Positions 1 to 11,388 of a DNA stretch of 64,000 nt are shown here, in pieces; position 1 is the first letter of the stretch, and each line of letters opens with the position of its first letter. A model generated the notes under the pieces. The model worked only from the letters and a program-made list of their open reading frames with translations, ran no database searches and was not told the DNA's origin. The stretch comes from Dreissena polymorpha. Taxonomy: Eukaryota; Mollusca; Bivalvia; Myida; Dreissenidae. The stretch is taken from contig NC_068362.1 of assembly GCF_020536995.1 (NCBI RefSeq), positions 105,111,325 to 105,175,324 on the forward strand, read 5' to 3'. A program made the translations under genes and the position numbers.

Positions 1-880
1 ATACATCATGCTGATTTTAACTCTAAACCAATTTGTATTTTTTATCAAATAAACTGCATTAACATGTATGGTTAATGCCACTATTTTCACAAATATTTGA
101 TCGGCATCAAACCTGATTGTGGTTAACTTATGTTCTTGATGAGTGTTTTAGAAAACAGTCAAACAATTCGAACAATCAAAGTGAACAAAGAAAAATATTG
201 AGTAAACCCCTTTTTCGAGTAAACCCATAATGAAGGGTTAATGTCAATATTTTCTCAAATAGCTGATTGGCATCAATCTTGTTTGTGGTTAAATTAAGTT
301 CTTGGCGAGTGTTTTCGAAAACCACTCACACAACTGGGACATTTCAAGTGAAAACAGAAAAATAGTGAGTAAACCTTTTTTTTAGTAAACCGAAAATAAG
401 GTTTAATGTCAATATTTTCACAAATAGTTGATCGGCATCAAACCTGTTTGTGGTAAACTTATTTTCATGAAAAGTCTTTTCAAAAACCACTCAATTAACT
501 AAAACATTTAAATTAAAAATATAAAAATATTGAGAAAACCCGTTTTTGTGTAACCCCCCGAAAAAGGGTTATTGTCAATATTTTCAAAAAATATTTGATC
601 GGCATCAAACCTGTTTGTGGTTCACTTAAGTTCTTTGCGAGTGTTTTCCAAAACCATTCAAACAACTGGAACATTTTAAGTGAAAACAGAAAAATATAGA
701 GTTAACCTTTTTTTTTGAGTAAACCAAAAATAAAGGGTTAATGTCAATATTTTCATAATATTTGATCGGCATCAAACCTGTCTGTGGTTAAGTTAAGTTC
801 ATGACGAGTATTTTCGAAAACCACTCGAAAAACCGGAACATTCAAAGTGAAAAACACACACATATTGAGTCAACCCTTTT
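1..880. repeat. Tandem array, about 166-bp unit, 5 copies
   Basis: The words TTAATGTCAATATTTTC and GATCGGCATCAAACCTG recur with starts near 72, 238, 403, 569 and 738, giving a period of 165-169 bp. Each unit also has AACCACTC and a run of T before AGTAAACC. Copies differ by roughly 10-20 percent, so the array is old. It stops abruptly where the next array begins with TAGCTCACCTGATTGC. No coding potential is seen. Confidence 0.85.
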
Positions 881-1433
881 TAGCTCACCTGATTGCTCAG
901 ATGAGCTTTTGTGACCGGTCTTTGTCCGTCGTCCGTCCGTCCGTCGTCCGTCCGTCGTCCGTCCGTCGTCCGTCCGTCCACATTTGTTCATAAACACTCT
1001 AGAGGCCACATTTATTGTCTGATCTTCATGAAACTTTATTAGAAGCTTTGTCCCAATAAAATCTCGGTCGAATTTAAAACTGGGTCGAGCAGGGTCAAAA
1101 ACTAGGTTATAAGGTCAAAAAAAGAAAAAAACTTGTAAACACTGTAGAAGTCACATTTCATGCCCAATCTTCATGTTTCTTTGTCGAAATGTTTGTCTTA
1201 ATGATATGACGGTTGGGTTTAAAAGTGGTTCCGGTTAGTTGAAAAACATGACCGCCAGTGGCCGGGCAGTTTTCTTTATTTTGCTATAGAGAAACATTGT
1301 AAACACTAGAAGTCACAATTTTTGCCCAATCATCATGAAAATTGGTCAAACTTTGGTTTTATTGATATCTCGGACGAGTTCGAAAATGGTCCAGATCGGT
1401 GAAAAAAACATGGCCGCCAGTGGGCGGGGCATT

Positions 1434-1465
<32 letters not shown>

Positions 1466-2195
1466 GTGAAAACATGTGAACACTCTAGAAGTCACATTTT
1501 TGGCCCAATTTTCATGCAATTTAGTCAGAACATTTGTTTCCTCGATATGAGAGTTGAGTTCGAAAATGGTTCCGGTCAGTTTAATAATATGGCTCCGGGG
1601 GGGGGGGCAGTTTTCCTTATTTGGCTATAGAGAAACCTTGTAAACACTCTAGAAACAACAGTTTTTGCCCAATCATGATAAAAGTTGGTCAAAACATTGG
1701 TTTTATTGATATCTCGGACGAGTTTGAAAATGGTCAAGATCGGTGAAAAAACATGACCGTCAGTGGGCGGGGCATTTTTCTCTATATGTATATAGTGAAA
1801 ACATGTGAACACTCTAGAATTCACATTTTTGGCCCAATTTTCATGCAATTTGGTCAGAACATTTGTTTCCTTGATATGAGAGTTGAGTTCGAAAATGGTT
1901 CCGGTCAGTTTAATAATATGGCTACCGGAGGAGGGGGCAGTTTTCCTTATTTGGTTATAGAGAAACCTTGTAAACACTCTAGAAGTAACAATTTTTGCCC
2001 AATCATGATAAAAATTGGTCAAAACATTGGTTTGGTTTATATTGAGTTTAAAAAGGTTCCGGTCAGTTGAATAACATGGCTGCCGGATGGGGCAGTTTTC
2101 TCATATTTATATAGTAAAAAAGCTTGTTAACACTCTAGAAGTCACATATTTGCCCAATAGTCATGAAAATTGGTGAAAAGCTTGGTTTTTATATA
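881..2195 (+). repeat. Tandem-cored interspersed element, AGCTCACCTGA type
   Basis: It opens with a hairpin-like block (AGCTCACCTG...CAGATGAGCT) and a CCGT/CGTC microsatellite (about 925-980). Then come about eight diverged units, 145-166 bp, containing ACACTCTAGAAGTCACA and TTCATGAAA.TTGGTC. Between about 1386 and 2060 the units alternate between two forms, one with GCCGCCAGTGGGCGGGGC and one with a G-rich spacer, giving a higher-order period near 331 bp. Open frames here, such as a 148-codon one on the minus strand, only reflect the repeat. The far end fades near 2195 and no clear terminus is visible. Confidence 0.7.
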
Positions 2196-3424
2196 TATCA
2201 CATAATTAATGCCATAATTATTGCCTTTAGATTGTCCAAATTTTCATTATATTATACAAAATCCTCTTAGGGTTAAAATTTTGTTTTAGATTTTATGAAT
2301 CTTGGTCATAATATTTATTTTTGTAAGCAAAGTTTGATGTTTGGTTAGGGGGGTCCCATTTGAAATAATGTACAACAAAACAATCATATAATTATGTAAA
2401 TAAAAACACCTTATTTGGTTAGTGTTTTAAAACAAACATTATCCGAAAATTGTACTACTGCCCCAGACAACAAATACAAATGTGATACAACCTGGTATTT
2501 AAGATAAAGTGGCATGTAGTTTGTCACAGTGTACGAAGCCGATTCAAGACTGTTACGTTGACAACCATGACAATCAAAAAGTGTAGCCTGGAAACTGGTA
2601 GGTTTGGACACTTTAATATACGAGTGGCGCATGCGTATTGACATTAAGCGAAAAGAAGCAAAACGTGCTAGATAATTGAAAAATAAACAATAAACAAACT
2701 ATCAACAAAATGAAATTTCATCAGAACAGTCTGAAGACATTAGACATTAACTTACTTCAAATAGAATACCCAGTTGACCGCTCTGTGTCGCATAGGTAAA
2801 CCGGTAGGTTCGGACGCTCGGATGTTGTGAAGTTGCATGAGGCTCTGAAAGTGACATCTACATTGATGTTTAGTGTAACGGTATAAGGATAGTGTCTTTT
2901 TAATTTTAAAACAATATACATGCCAAAATGGGCTCAAACGAATAATAAATAGGAACCATTGTGATATGACCATGAACAAATATATATAACGTCACTTACA
3001 TTTCGACGGTCTCAATTGAAAATGACGTAAGTAGAGCTGAAAAAAAAAACGGACTTGCATCCTTTTCGATCGAGACCCGTGTCTTAAAATTATTTCTAAC
3101 TGTATCTAACTTCCCTTATCCTGCTTGATTTTTATGTATAATTTAAAACGACAATATGATTGTCAGATTTTGCAAAGCTAAAATTGAAATGTGATAACAG
3201 TACGGATATGTGTATGATTTTGCCGTCAATCACATTTACACACATCCCTGCTGACTTTGTGTTTTTAAGATTGGTGCGAATGTTTATCGTTCAGTAGACT
3301 ACGCACGAGTATACAACACTTTAAGCTATATAATTTTTCACATGGGAGCAATATAAAACACATGATAAGGGAGAACGCGTAACGCAATAATTAATTAACT
3401 AAACACAGTGGGTACACAAAACTT
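2196..3424. other. No gene recognised; exon-like scraps on minus strand
   Basis: No intact gene. On the minus strand two segments share a short block (GTCCAAACCTACCAGTTT near 2600 and GTCCGAACCTACCGGTTT near 2800). The second is followed by a good donor (GAA|GTAAGTT near 2753). A T-run plus CAG near 3042 and a GTAAGT near 3000 could bracket a mini-exon. These are suggestive of decayed exons but have no recognisable product. An imperfect hairpin lies at 3003-3080 (arms around GGTCTCAATTGAAAATGA). Confidence 0.3.
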
Positions 3425-6395
3425 GTCTCCCCTCCTTATGACTCGTTTCTCGTGACAAATAGATAGATGCATACAATCACTGCATGCATCGCAATAGGCC
3501 CAATTAACAATTTTAAGATAAGGATTTTTTCCGATGATGGGTAAACACTCTTACAAACAAAGCAAACCTCAGAATCCTCATTGGAAATTTCATTATGCCC
3601 CCCTTCGAAGAAGAGGGGGTATATTGCTTTGCACATGTCGGTCGGTCGGTCTGTCGGTCGGTCCGTCCACCAGGTGGTTTCCGGATGATAACTCAAGAAC
3701 GCTTGGGCCTAGGATCATGAAACGTCATAGGTACATTGATCATGATTCGCAGATGACCGCTATTGATTTTGAGGTCACTACGTAAAAGGTCATGGTCACG
3801 GTGACCCTAAAATAGTAAAATGGTTTCCGAATGATAACTCAAGAACGCATAGGCCTAGGATCATGAAACTTGATAGGTAGATTGATCATGACTCGCAGGT
3901 GACCCCTATAGATTTTCAGGTCACTAGGTCAAAGGTCAAGGTCACAGTGACCCGAAAAAGTAAAATGGTTTCCGGATGATAACTCAAGAACGCTTATGCC
4001 TAGGATCATAGGATCATGAAACTTCGTAGGTAGATTGATATTGGCCCCCTATTGATTTTCAGGTCACTAGATCAAAGGCCAAAGTCACGGTGACCCGAAA
4101 TAGTAAAATGGTTTTCGGATGATAACTAAAGAACGCTTATGCCTAGGATCATGAAACTTCATAGGTACATTGATCATGACTCGCAGATGACCCCTATTGA
4201 TTTTCAGGTCACTAGGTCAAAGGTCAAGGTCACGGTGACCCGAAATAATAAAATGGTATCCGGATGATAACTGAAGAACGCTTATGCCTAGGATCATGAA
4301 ACTTTATAAGTAGATTGATCATGACTCGCAGTTGAACCCTATTGATTTTCAGGTCACTATATCCAAGGTCAAGGTCACGGTGACCTGAAATAGTAAAATG
4401 GTTTCCGGATGATAACTCAAGAACGCTTATGCCTAGGATCATGAAACTTCATAGGTACATTGATCATAACACGCAGATGACCCCTATCGATTTTCAGGTC
4501 ACTAGGTCAAAGGTCAAGGTCACGGTGACCCGAAATAGTAAAATGGTTTCCGGATGATAACCGAAGAACGCTTATTCCTAGGATCATGAAACTTTAAAGG
4601 TAGATTGATCATGACTCGCAGATGACCCCTATTGATTTTCAGGTCACTAGGTCAAAGGTCAAGGTCACGGTGACCCGAAATAGTAAAATGGTTTCCGGAT
4701 GATAACTTAAGAACGCTTATGGCTAGGATCATGAAACTTCATAGGTACATTGATCATGACTGGCAGATGACCCCTATTGATTTTTAGGTCACTAGGTCAA
4801 AGGTCAAGGTCACAGTGACAAAAAACATATTCACATATTGGCTGTCACTACAACGGAGAGCCCATATGGGGGCATGCATGTTTTACAAACAGCCCTTGTT
4901 ATCGTTGTTTTAATGGAGTTGTTGTGAATTCCTATTGTCGATGGTTGGGGACTCTTTGGATTCGTTGCAGTTGTGCCAGTACGGGTTTCTTTTGCATGTT
5001 CGTATTCGTACAGCTGTTGCAAGAAAGTGGCCTCGGTTATTTGTGTTCCACTTGGTTTAGGTGTGTATATGGCCTTTTTGCAAGTGCATTTGGATGCTTG
5101 AACACCTGTCTTTGGTGACATAAGGCTAGAACTTCTACGGTTGTTCTTGTCTTCGAAGTATTTATCAACTACCTCTTTGCCAGTTTTCATTGCAATTACC
5201 TTCTGCAAGGGTGTGTCTCCCCTTGAAGTCTCACACGGGAACAGTTTTTCGGCCTGCATCACCTGTTACTTAAAGGGGTATATTCCCGTCTTTCAAAAGG
5301 CCGATACAATATTTAAGGGACTCATTACGTACAAATATGCCGTGCACGCAATTTCTGCCATGTCGTATTTGGTTACTGATCTACGCATATGCCTATGCAT
5401 AAATGCAGTGCATCCCTGTAATAATGACCTTTAAAGGGACCAAAAATAGCTACGTCCAATGGCTTCAATATGTGTGATGTATGAGCAGGTAATACAAATA
5501 AGATGATATTTACTGAAATGGCCCACTCAAAAAGCTCCTTGCATGTTTGAGAACTATGTTCATCAAAAAGAAGCAATATCGGTTGCTTGTCATTCTTTCC
5601 ACGTCGGATGTTTTGAATGAAATGCTGCTCCAGATAATATTTTGAAACATTACTGTTTGACCACCCAGAGTCGAACATACACAATCTTGAACCGGGAGAG
5701 CTACCTTTCATAAGCACGGGATTCTCCCGTTTCCCTTTAAAAACTAAAAAAGGTGGAACGTGATTGCCGAAAGCGTTTGCGCACCAAATTACGGTAGTTG
5801 TTTTTGATCTCGGGGGTGTAACTGACTGCGCCTTTTCATAGGTAGGGGCAATAATGTTAAGGAGCGATGGTCTGGCTGGATAACTGTCTCATCTAAATTG
5901 TAAATACACTCTGGCTTGTTTAATAAGTCATACTGTTTTAATGTTTCTTTAAGAATTTTTAAAAAAGATCCACCGATTCCGGAGTTGCATACTTTGCACG
6001 GTAAGATTATAATGCACTTGGGCGAACAAATTACAGGCGTGTTTTCCATCTCTGTAAAACTCCCGAGACTCAATCGTTGCTTAAAGGCTTATTTTTTCCC
6101 GTTTACAAAGGCTGAAATCTAAATCCCCAGCCAATTCTATATGTCGTCTTCTAGTTGCCCCATATCGGAGCTGTACCAGGGATTCTTAATATTCCACTAA
6201 CCTGAATTCCTCCTCTTGGTTAAAGAGTGTCTCCTTGGTTACTGTTCCACTAATCCGTCCCGATACTCTTATACAGAAAATGGTGCTCTTGCTCTCCTCA
6301 CCGACAATCCCTTTTGGACTGCTTCGATAGCCAGAACAAGTGCCTCTTTTCTGTATCCCCTTTATTTACTATGATATATCGATGGTTTCGGCTAA
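3425..6395 (-). pseudogene. Broken pogo/Tigger-type (DDE_1) transposase, split by an insertion
   Basis: A dead Tc1/mariner-superfamily transposase of the pogo/Tigger (jerky, CENP-B-like) type, a nuclear enzyme that would cut and paste its own DNA. Read on the minus strand: Psq-type helix-turn-helix near 6360-6270 (KEALVLAIEAVQKGLSV); CENP-B-type stretch near 6230-6130 (FNQEEEFRLVEY, RRRHIELAGD); catalytic domain with YNLDET near 5890 (first Asp), WCANAFGNHVPP near 5780, LLLFDEHSSQ near 5570 (second Asp; usual family form DGHSSH), LPAHTSHILKPLDV near 5490, FGPFKGHYYRDA near 5430 and KYDMAEIA near 5340. Beyond the insertion at 3594-4900 lies a cysteine-rich end (CFVCKS near 3560; WAYCDACSDCMHLSIC near 3500) resembling a PHD-like finger. 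Breaks: in-frame stops near 6271, 6188, 5291 and 5266; one-base frameshifts near 5855, 5400 and 3505. No terminal inverted repeats found. Confidence 0.85.
3594..4900 (+). mobile_element. Tandem-cored element (HINE-like), 8 units of 145 bp
   Basis: The start is a hairpin block, TATGCCCCCC...GAGGGGGTATA (3594-3626), followed by a GGTC/GTCC microsatellite (about 3640-3668). Eight units start at 3676, 3822, 3967, 4110, 4255, 4400, 4545 and 4690, period about 145 bp. The end block is CCCATATGGGGGCATGCATG running to CAGCCCTTGTT at 4900; GGGGGCATG there is inverted relative to the start. This plan (end block, microsatellite, central tandem array, end block, no clear target duplication) matches non-autonomous Helentron-associated elements and the pearl-type elements described in bivalves. 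Each unit contains AGGTCA half-sites (see findings). The element sits inside the C-terminal part of the pogo transposase. Assignment to Helentrons is inference; the structure is seen. Confidence 0.75.
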
Positions 6396-6649
6396 AAGAA
6401 AGGGTAATACATAGTAGTACAATACATCCAAGAAACAAGAAAACCGACACAGTTCTATAGTAAAAAGTTGATCACTTAAGCGTATGGCGAAACATGGTTG
6501 CTCACCTGATTCTTAAGGGTTAAGTATTGGTAATTCTTCAGATAAGACTGAACTTTCAGAAAATGGAAAGTCAGGTCGCTCAGTAAAGCAATTAAGTTTT
6601 TATTCAACTAACAAGTGTAAACTATACACTGCCAATAGTTATGATAAAA
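6396..6649. other. No gene recognised
   Basis: AT-rich sequence upstream of the dead transposase's N-terminus, likely the pogo element's untranslated end, but I could not find its terminal repeat. Nothing else is visible. Confidence 0.5.
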
Positions 6650-7802
6650 GGGTTGGAAGCTGATCAGAGCATACAAGAGGTAAATCGGAAAAAGCTAGAG
6701 AGGTTAAAACAAAGGGAGATTGAAATGAAGATTGCGGCACAAGAAGAGAGAAGATGAACAAGTGAAAAAATATTGAAATACCAGTTGATGGGTGCAACAA
6801 GTTCTGGTAGGTTTTAAAGTAAAAACAACAAAATAAATAAATATTCCTGACATAATGAAATATATATAGAGTGATTAATTTATTGAATTTTTTTATTAAA
6901 AAAAAATGTTGGTACATGTATTTGAATTAAATAAATATATTTATTTTACGGATAACATGAAAACATAATATAATATTGTGTTGATTTATTTTCTTGACCG
7001 ATAACTTGTTGTTTATTAATCATTTGGTACCCATCATTTATATATTGTAGATCAATTATGTCAACCGGAAGAATTAGTTACCGTAGCATTGGACGATACT
7101 CTGGATGACATTTGACAGAAACTGGGAAGCCCTGGTATCCACAGTATCAAATCCACCGCACAACATGTGTTCACCAAAACCAAACCTCTTCTCAAGAAAC
7201 TCCCATCAATTAATAGGTACAAGGGACCGGAAAATAAGTCATATGGTACGGCAGATGTGGGAGCACACAAGATGGATGGGAATACTTCTTTATGTGACTG
7301 GATAGCGGAAGATGATGAATATTTCTAAATGTTGCACATAGCGGGAATAGAAAAGCATGAACAATTTACTGAATCTTACAGGACTAATAGGAAATTTAAG
7401 TCTACTAGCCATGAAAGTAATGTTGAAACAGTAAAAAAAATGGCAATACAAGTTACAAAGAAACATTTGGAAAGTCTTCTAATATACATAATGAAGAGGT
7501 TGTTCAAAAGAGAAGTAATATAGGTAAGGAAGATACTCTAAAATAGAAGAGCACAGTGTTGACTATTTAATAGTGCAAAGACTGCACAAATAAGAAAATG
7601 AAATGGCAGTGACAGTGTTGATAGACATAAGGGCAGTAATGATGTAATGGATGATGAAATGGATGAAATTGAGAGCTACCTTACTCAGGGTTGCCATTGA
7701 AATCAGGGACAGAAATCCAACACCCGTGAAGTTGATATAGAGGAATTCGTGTCTCAACAGAGTCATCAGCTAAATTCTAATTCTATAAGCAGAGAAAGAA
7801 GG
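6650..7802 (+). pseudogene. Unidentified decayed coding-like stretch with exon borders
   Basis: I do not recognise this gene. 6650-6806 reads as a charged, helical, coiled-coil-like peptide (EVNRKKLERLKQREIEMK) with one TGA at 6755, ending at a donor (TCTG|GTAGGT). A second piece starts after an acceptor (TATTGTAG|ATC, 7051): QPEELVTVALDDTLDDI, then a TGA at 7113, then KLGSPGIHSIKSTAQHVF and CDWIAEDDEYF, a TAA at 7326, and a further open stretch to about 7520. A third acidic piece near 7618-7802 (DDEMDEIESYLTQGCH, then DIEEFVSQQSHQLNS) ends at a GTAAAA that could be a donor. The sustained open frame, charged composition and splice-like borders suggest a gene or transposon protein that has decayed. 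Alternative: chance frames in AT-rich DNA. No domain is visible. Confidence 0.4.
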
Positions 7803-8150
7803 TAAAACTTTCCTTTATCTTCTGAAGATCAATTAATCATTCAACGTATGCCAAGTAGGCTGCTTAGACAATGCCTTTAATTGATGGTATCTTATGATTC
7901 CTTTAATTCAACAAAAATCAGCATTACAGTATGTTTTGTAACGAATGCATCAGTGACCAAGTTGTTATTTTTGTGATAGGGCCTTTATTAAAGGTTATTA
8001 TAATTGCATTATTTAATATTTACCACTGTTGTAACAACATAATTGTTTGAATATAAATGTCATTTTGCCAGACTTTAGCATGTATGGCATGGATTGTTTT
8101 AGCAAAGTCAAAACTAACTGTAATTAGTCATGGAACTTTTTATCTATTGT
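7803..8150. other. No gene recognised
   Basis: AT-rich, no repeats or frames that I can support. Confidence 0.5.
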
Positions 8151-8471
8151 TATGCCCCGTTTCGAAGAAAAGGGGGTATATAGTGATCGGACTGTCCGTC
8201 TTGCCGTCTTTCCGTCACACTTTGCGTTGAGGTTTCGAAAAATGCTCATAACTTCTATGTCCCTTGAGATAAAGCCTTCATATTTGGTATGCATGTGTAT
8301 ATGGACAAGGCTTTTGCATACGCACACAAATTTTGACCCCTGTGACCTTGACCTTGAACTTAGGGTACGCGTTTAGGTTTCGAAATCTGCGTTTAGGTTT
8401 CGAAAAATGCTATGACTTTTATTAAAGCGTTTATAGGGGGCATATGCCATCCTATGGTGACAGCTCTTGTT
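8151..8471 (+). mobile_element. Short tandem-cored-family element, TATGCCCC...CTCTTGTT
   Basis: It has the family start hairpin (TATGCCCCGTTTCGAAGAA, then AAGGGGGTATATA), a GTCCGTCTTGCCGTC microsatellite remnant, a core with TGACCTTGACCTTGAAC, a small duplication of GCGTTTAGGTTTCGAAA near 8365 and 8388, and the family end (GGGGGCATATGCCATCCTATG, then ACAGCTCTTGTT). It is a near-minimal copy without a long array. No target duplication is seen. Confidence 0.75.
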
Positions 8472-9469
8472 GGAAACAGAATGGGGAGGAGCGTTTATTA
8501 GGGAATATACAGTATATGTAAAAATGAAGGAATGAAATAGCTTTTAGTCATAAATATAAAAACCTAGGCAAATCTTAAAATTATATGACAATATAAGTAA
8601 ACTACAAAATTTGGAGGCATACTGTGTTCCTCTTTAAATGTTAAAAAACAAACTTGTTTTGTTTTACTAAATGAATATAATAAGAACTTACCTTAGCTAA
8701 TCTCTAATATGTGATCTTGCCGGAAAAAAGTGACCAGACGCCTGCACATGTGGCCCCTTGTTTCCAATATGGCCGACACTTCGTCACCAAGGTGGATCTT
8801 GACAGATTATCACACATAACTTTACCTCCTATAATTGGTTTTGTTATGCCGTTGCTAGGCGTGTTATCTTTTTAGTCACTGTGGTGGTCAAAGGGGTAGG
8901 TTGGTTTGTCTGATCGTTTCTCTGCATAAAATATTCAAGTTTATGAAGCAACCACATCAACAGTTCTCAAGCTATTAAATCAAGCATGCCCAACGTCATT
9001 ACCATGAAGTGTACACTTTTTTCATTCTTAGCAATTCCTAAATAACTGAGTTATGTGACCTTGAACTTAGTCACAGGCATGCAGTAGCATAACATGTTAT
9101 GTATACGCGGGGTGATCTAGTGCAATATTTCTCATGTGATCAAATTAAAACTTCAAAGTATGTTGTCATCACAAAGTGTTGATGCACAATACACCTAATC
9201 CTCAATGATACATACAATCCTGTTTTATTTACCCTTCAATGTAGTTGGCAAAGCGGTACACGGGTAATAGTCACCTATGTGAAAAATCTGTAGTCTTTGT
9301 TTTTATGTACTATTAATTTGTCCGGATTTTCTATAATTTCCACATTGATATCATTATCATCTGGATTTTGCTTTAAAATTGATTCGCGAGTGTCCTTTCT
9401 TTCGTTTTATTCAAATTGAGCTGAACAAAATTTCCTGTTTAGTTAATTAATTATATGAACTTTTTTCTG
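8472..9469. other. No gene recognised
   Basis: About 1 kb of AT-rich DNA without a supported frame, repeat or RNA signal. Confidence 0.5.
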
Positions 9470-9582
9470 GGAAAAAATTGGCTTAATCCATGTGCTCAAA
9501 GTGTTGTCCCTGATTAGCCTGTATTGACTGCATATGCTTATTTGGAACAACACTTGAGGCACTCGCATTTTACCCAATTGTC
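9470..9582. repeat. Degraded copy of the GCACAGGCTAAT palindromic MITE
   Basis: GTTGTCCCTGATTAGCCTGT followed by TTTGGAACAACACTTGAGGC is recognisable as the arms of the palindromic MITE that is much better preserved at 23150-23395. Here it is short and strongly diverged. Confidence 0.6.
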
Positions 9583-9619
9583 CCCAATCAAGGCTCATAT
9601 GGTGTTATTTCTTTCATAG

Positions 9620-9697
9620 AGTAAAGCATCAGACAGTTTTGGAGCTGAGTTCAACAATGGATGGGACAGCCAGATCCTGCACACTTCATGGCTTCTG
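9620..9697 (+). CDS. Candidate isolated exon, product unknown
   Basis: A pyrimidine-rich tract and TAG (TTTCTTTCATAG) precede a 78-nt stretch that ends at CTG|GTAATA. It reads 26 codons in phase 0, including ASDSFGAEFNNGWDSQ and ILHTSWLL, with markedly higher GC than its surroundings. It could be an exon of the DNA2-like locus or another host gene, but I do not recognise the peptide. No neighbouring exon was found, so chance remains possible. Confidence 0.3.
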
Positions 9698-11388
9698 GTA
9701 ATAAACCACTACACTGAATGCAGAATCTTGCCTTGTAAAAGTATGGCTCTTTGTTAATATTGTTTGTACCAAATATCAAGGTTAATGTATTATGTTTCCT
9801 AAAATGTAATGAAGACTGAAATAAACAAGGGATTATTAAACAGTATGCTTTTGGACAAACACAAATTAATAATGCACTTACATGTATACATTTATTTGAG
9901 CTTCTACGTCAAAATTTTGAAATTATTTTATAAAGGTACAGTGAAACCTGTCCAAACATCTTTGAAAACCAAAAGTCCTGTCTATGTAGAACATATTTGT
10001 TGGAGATAATTTCTTCCTTACTTAAACACATTAAAACCTTAATCAACCCTGTAAAAACAAATATCAAACAATTTTATCACAAATTTCATCCAAACAACAT
10101 TAAATAATCTGTATAAACCTTACCATTTACCCAATCAGATGTCACTTTACGATACCATTGATTTGTAAACGTTATGATTGGTCAAGCAACTAGAGCATAA
10201 GAGTCGTTGTGATAATGAGACAGTTGGGTAATTTACAATTTGCTGGTAGGTTAATGTAGCAATAGCAATTTTTATCATACCACCGCATTGTTTTATTCCT
10301 GATATAACGTTGCCTGATAGATTTTTTACATCATGGTCATTTTGCACATAGAGAATCCCATAACCAAACCGTTTCTTAAAGGTCATTCTAAGCGGAATCG
10401 ATTTATGTACTACAAAAGATATGTCATGTTCAAACCAAGAAAGAACTCGACACAAATCAAAATCGACTGTTTTTGCAGCCAGTGCAATGCCTAAAGTCTC
10501 TTTGTTTATCACATTTAAGGGATTTAGTAGTGAACACCTGTTCATGCCCTACCACTATCTCCAAACCATCCCTTCGAGACAACTGTGATATTTTGTTAGA
10601 GAGTACAGCCCTACATAAAACGATTATTCAGTATACTGTAACATTGAAACCGTAATAATTTGACGCGCAACCCCAATCCCATCGTATATATCCCTGTATA
10701 CTAGCACCCTGCTTTGGTCACAGTACAGCAGCCCTTATCAGCAGGGATCAATGCAGGGGAAAAAGTGCAGTGAACCCTTGAATAGTCATCGGAGAGAAAA
10801 CTTTCAGGTTGAGATAGGATATTTGTATGGTACAGGGACGTAGATTATGGGGAGGCAAGAGAGGCGGCCGCCTCCCCAATATTTGGACTTGTCGCCATTT
10901 TATGAATAAAACGTAACATCCCCAAAAATCGCCGCCTCAAAGCCAGTATTTTTTTAAATCACGCACCATCAGTGCAGAAGCCATGTGTCCCCTCTCCGTC
11001 TGCTCCGAGGTTGCCAATAGTGATGTGTCAATATCCATTGTTAAAACAATTTTGAGTAAATATACGCGTGAAAAACATTAATTTGATTGAAAATAGTTTT
11101 GTTCTCTAAGTATAACAGTTATTATTTGATTAGAAATCATTGAAACAATATCATATATGTAATGTTCATAATGAGTATTCCTAATCAGCCTCGAAATTTT
11201 GCTTTGCGTACATTTTGGCAGAAACAGCCAGAACAGCGTTCATTCCAATATTGTTGGTTTGATTCGTTCACATGATTCCACTACAAACGAAATTTAGAAT
11301 AGAACTCAACATACAAATCATACTTGTATTGTTGCTTAATAATGTTTTTATTATTATTTTCATTGATATTTGACACAAAATTTATCAC
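9698..11388. other. No supported gene; scattered repeat scraps
   Basis: CAGTGAAACCTGTCC near 9940 resembles the ends of invertebrate pogo/mariner-type repeats, but I found no partner end. A perfect GC-rich palindrome GAGGCGGCCGCCTC lies near 10871. A 132-codon minus-strand open frame at 10147-10545 has no recognisable motif and is not annotated as a gene. Confidence 0.4.

Noticed and set aside
1576-2022. 148-codon minus-strand open frame
   Set aside because: The peptide repeats with the tandem unit; it is an array artefact.
2400-3050. Minus-strand gene with two related exons (PTSFQ and PTGLP peptides)
   Set aside because: One good donor and similar short blocks exist, but frames disagree between copies and no product is recognisable.
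10147-10545. 132-codon minus-strand open frame outside repeats
   Set aside because: No motif, signal or splice context; plausible by chance in this length of DNA, though it is the longest non-repeat frame on its own.
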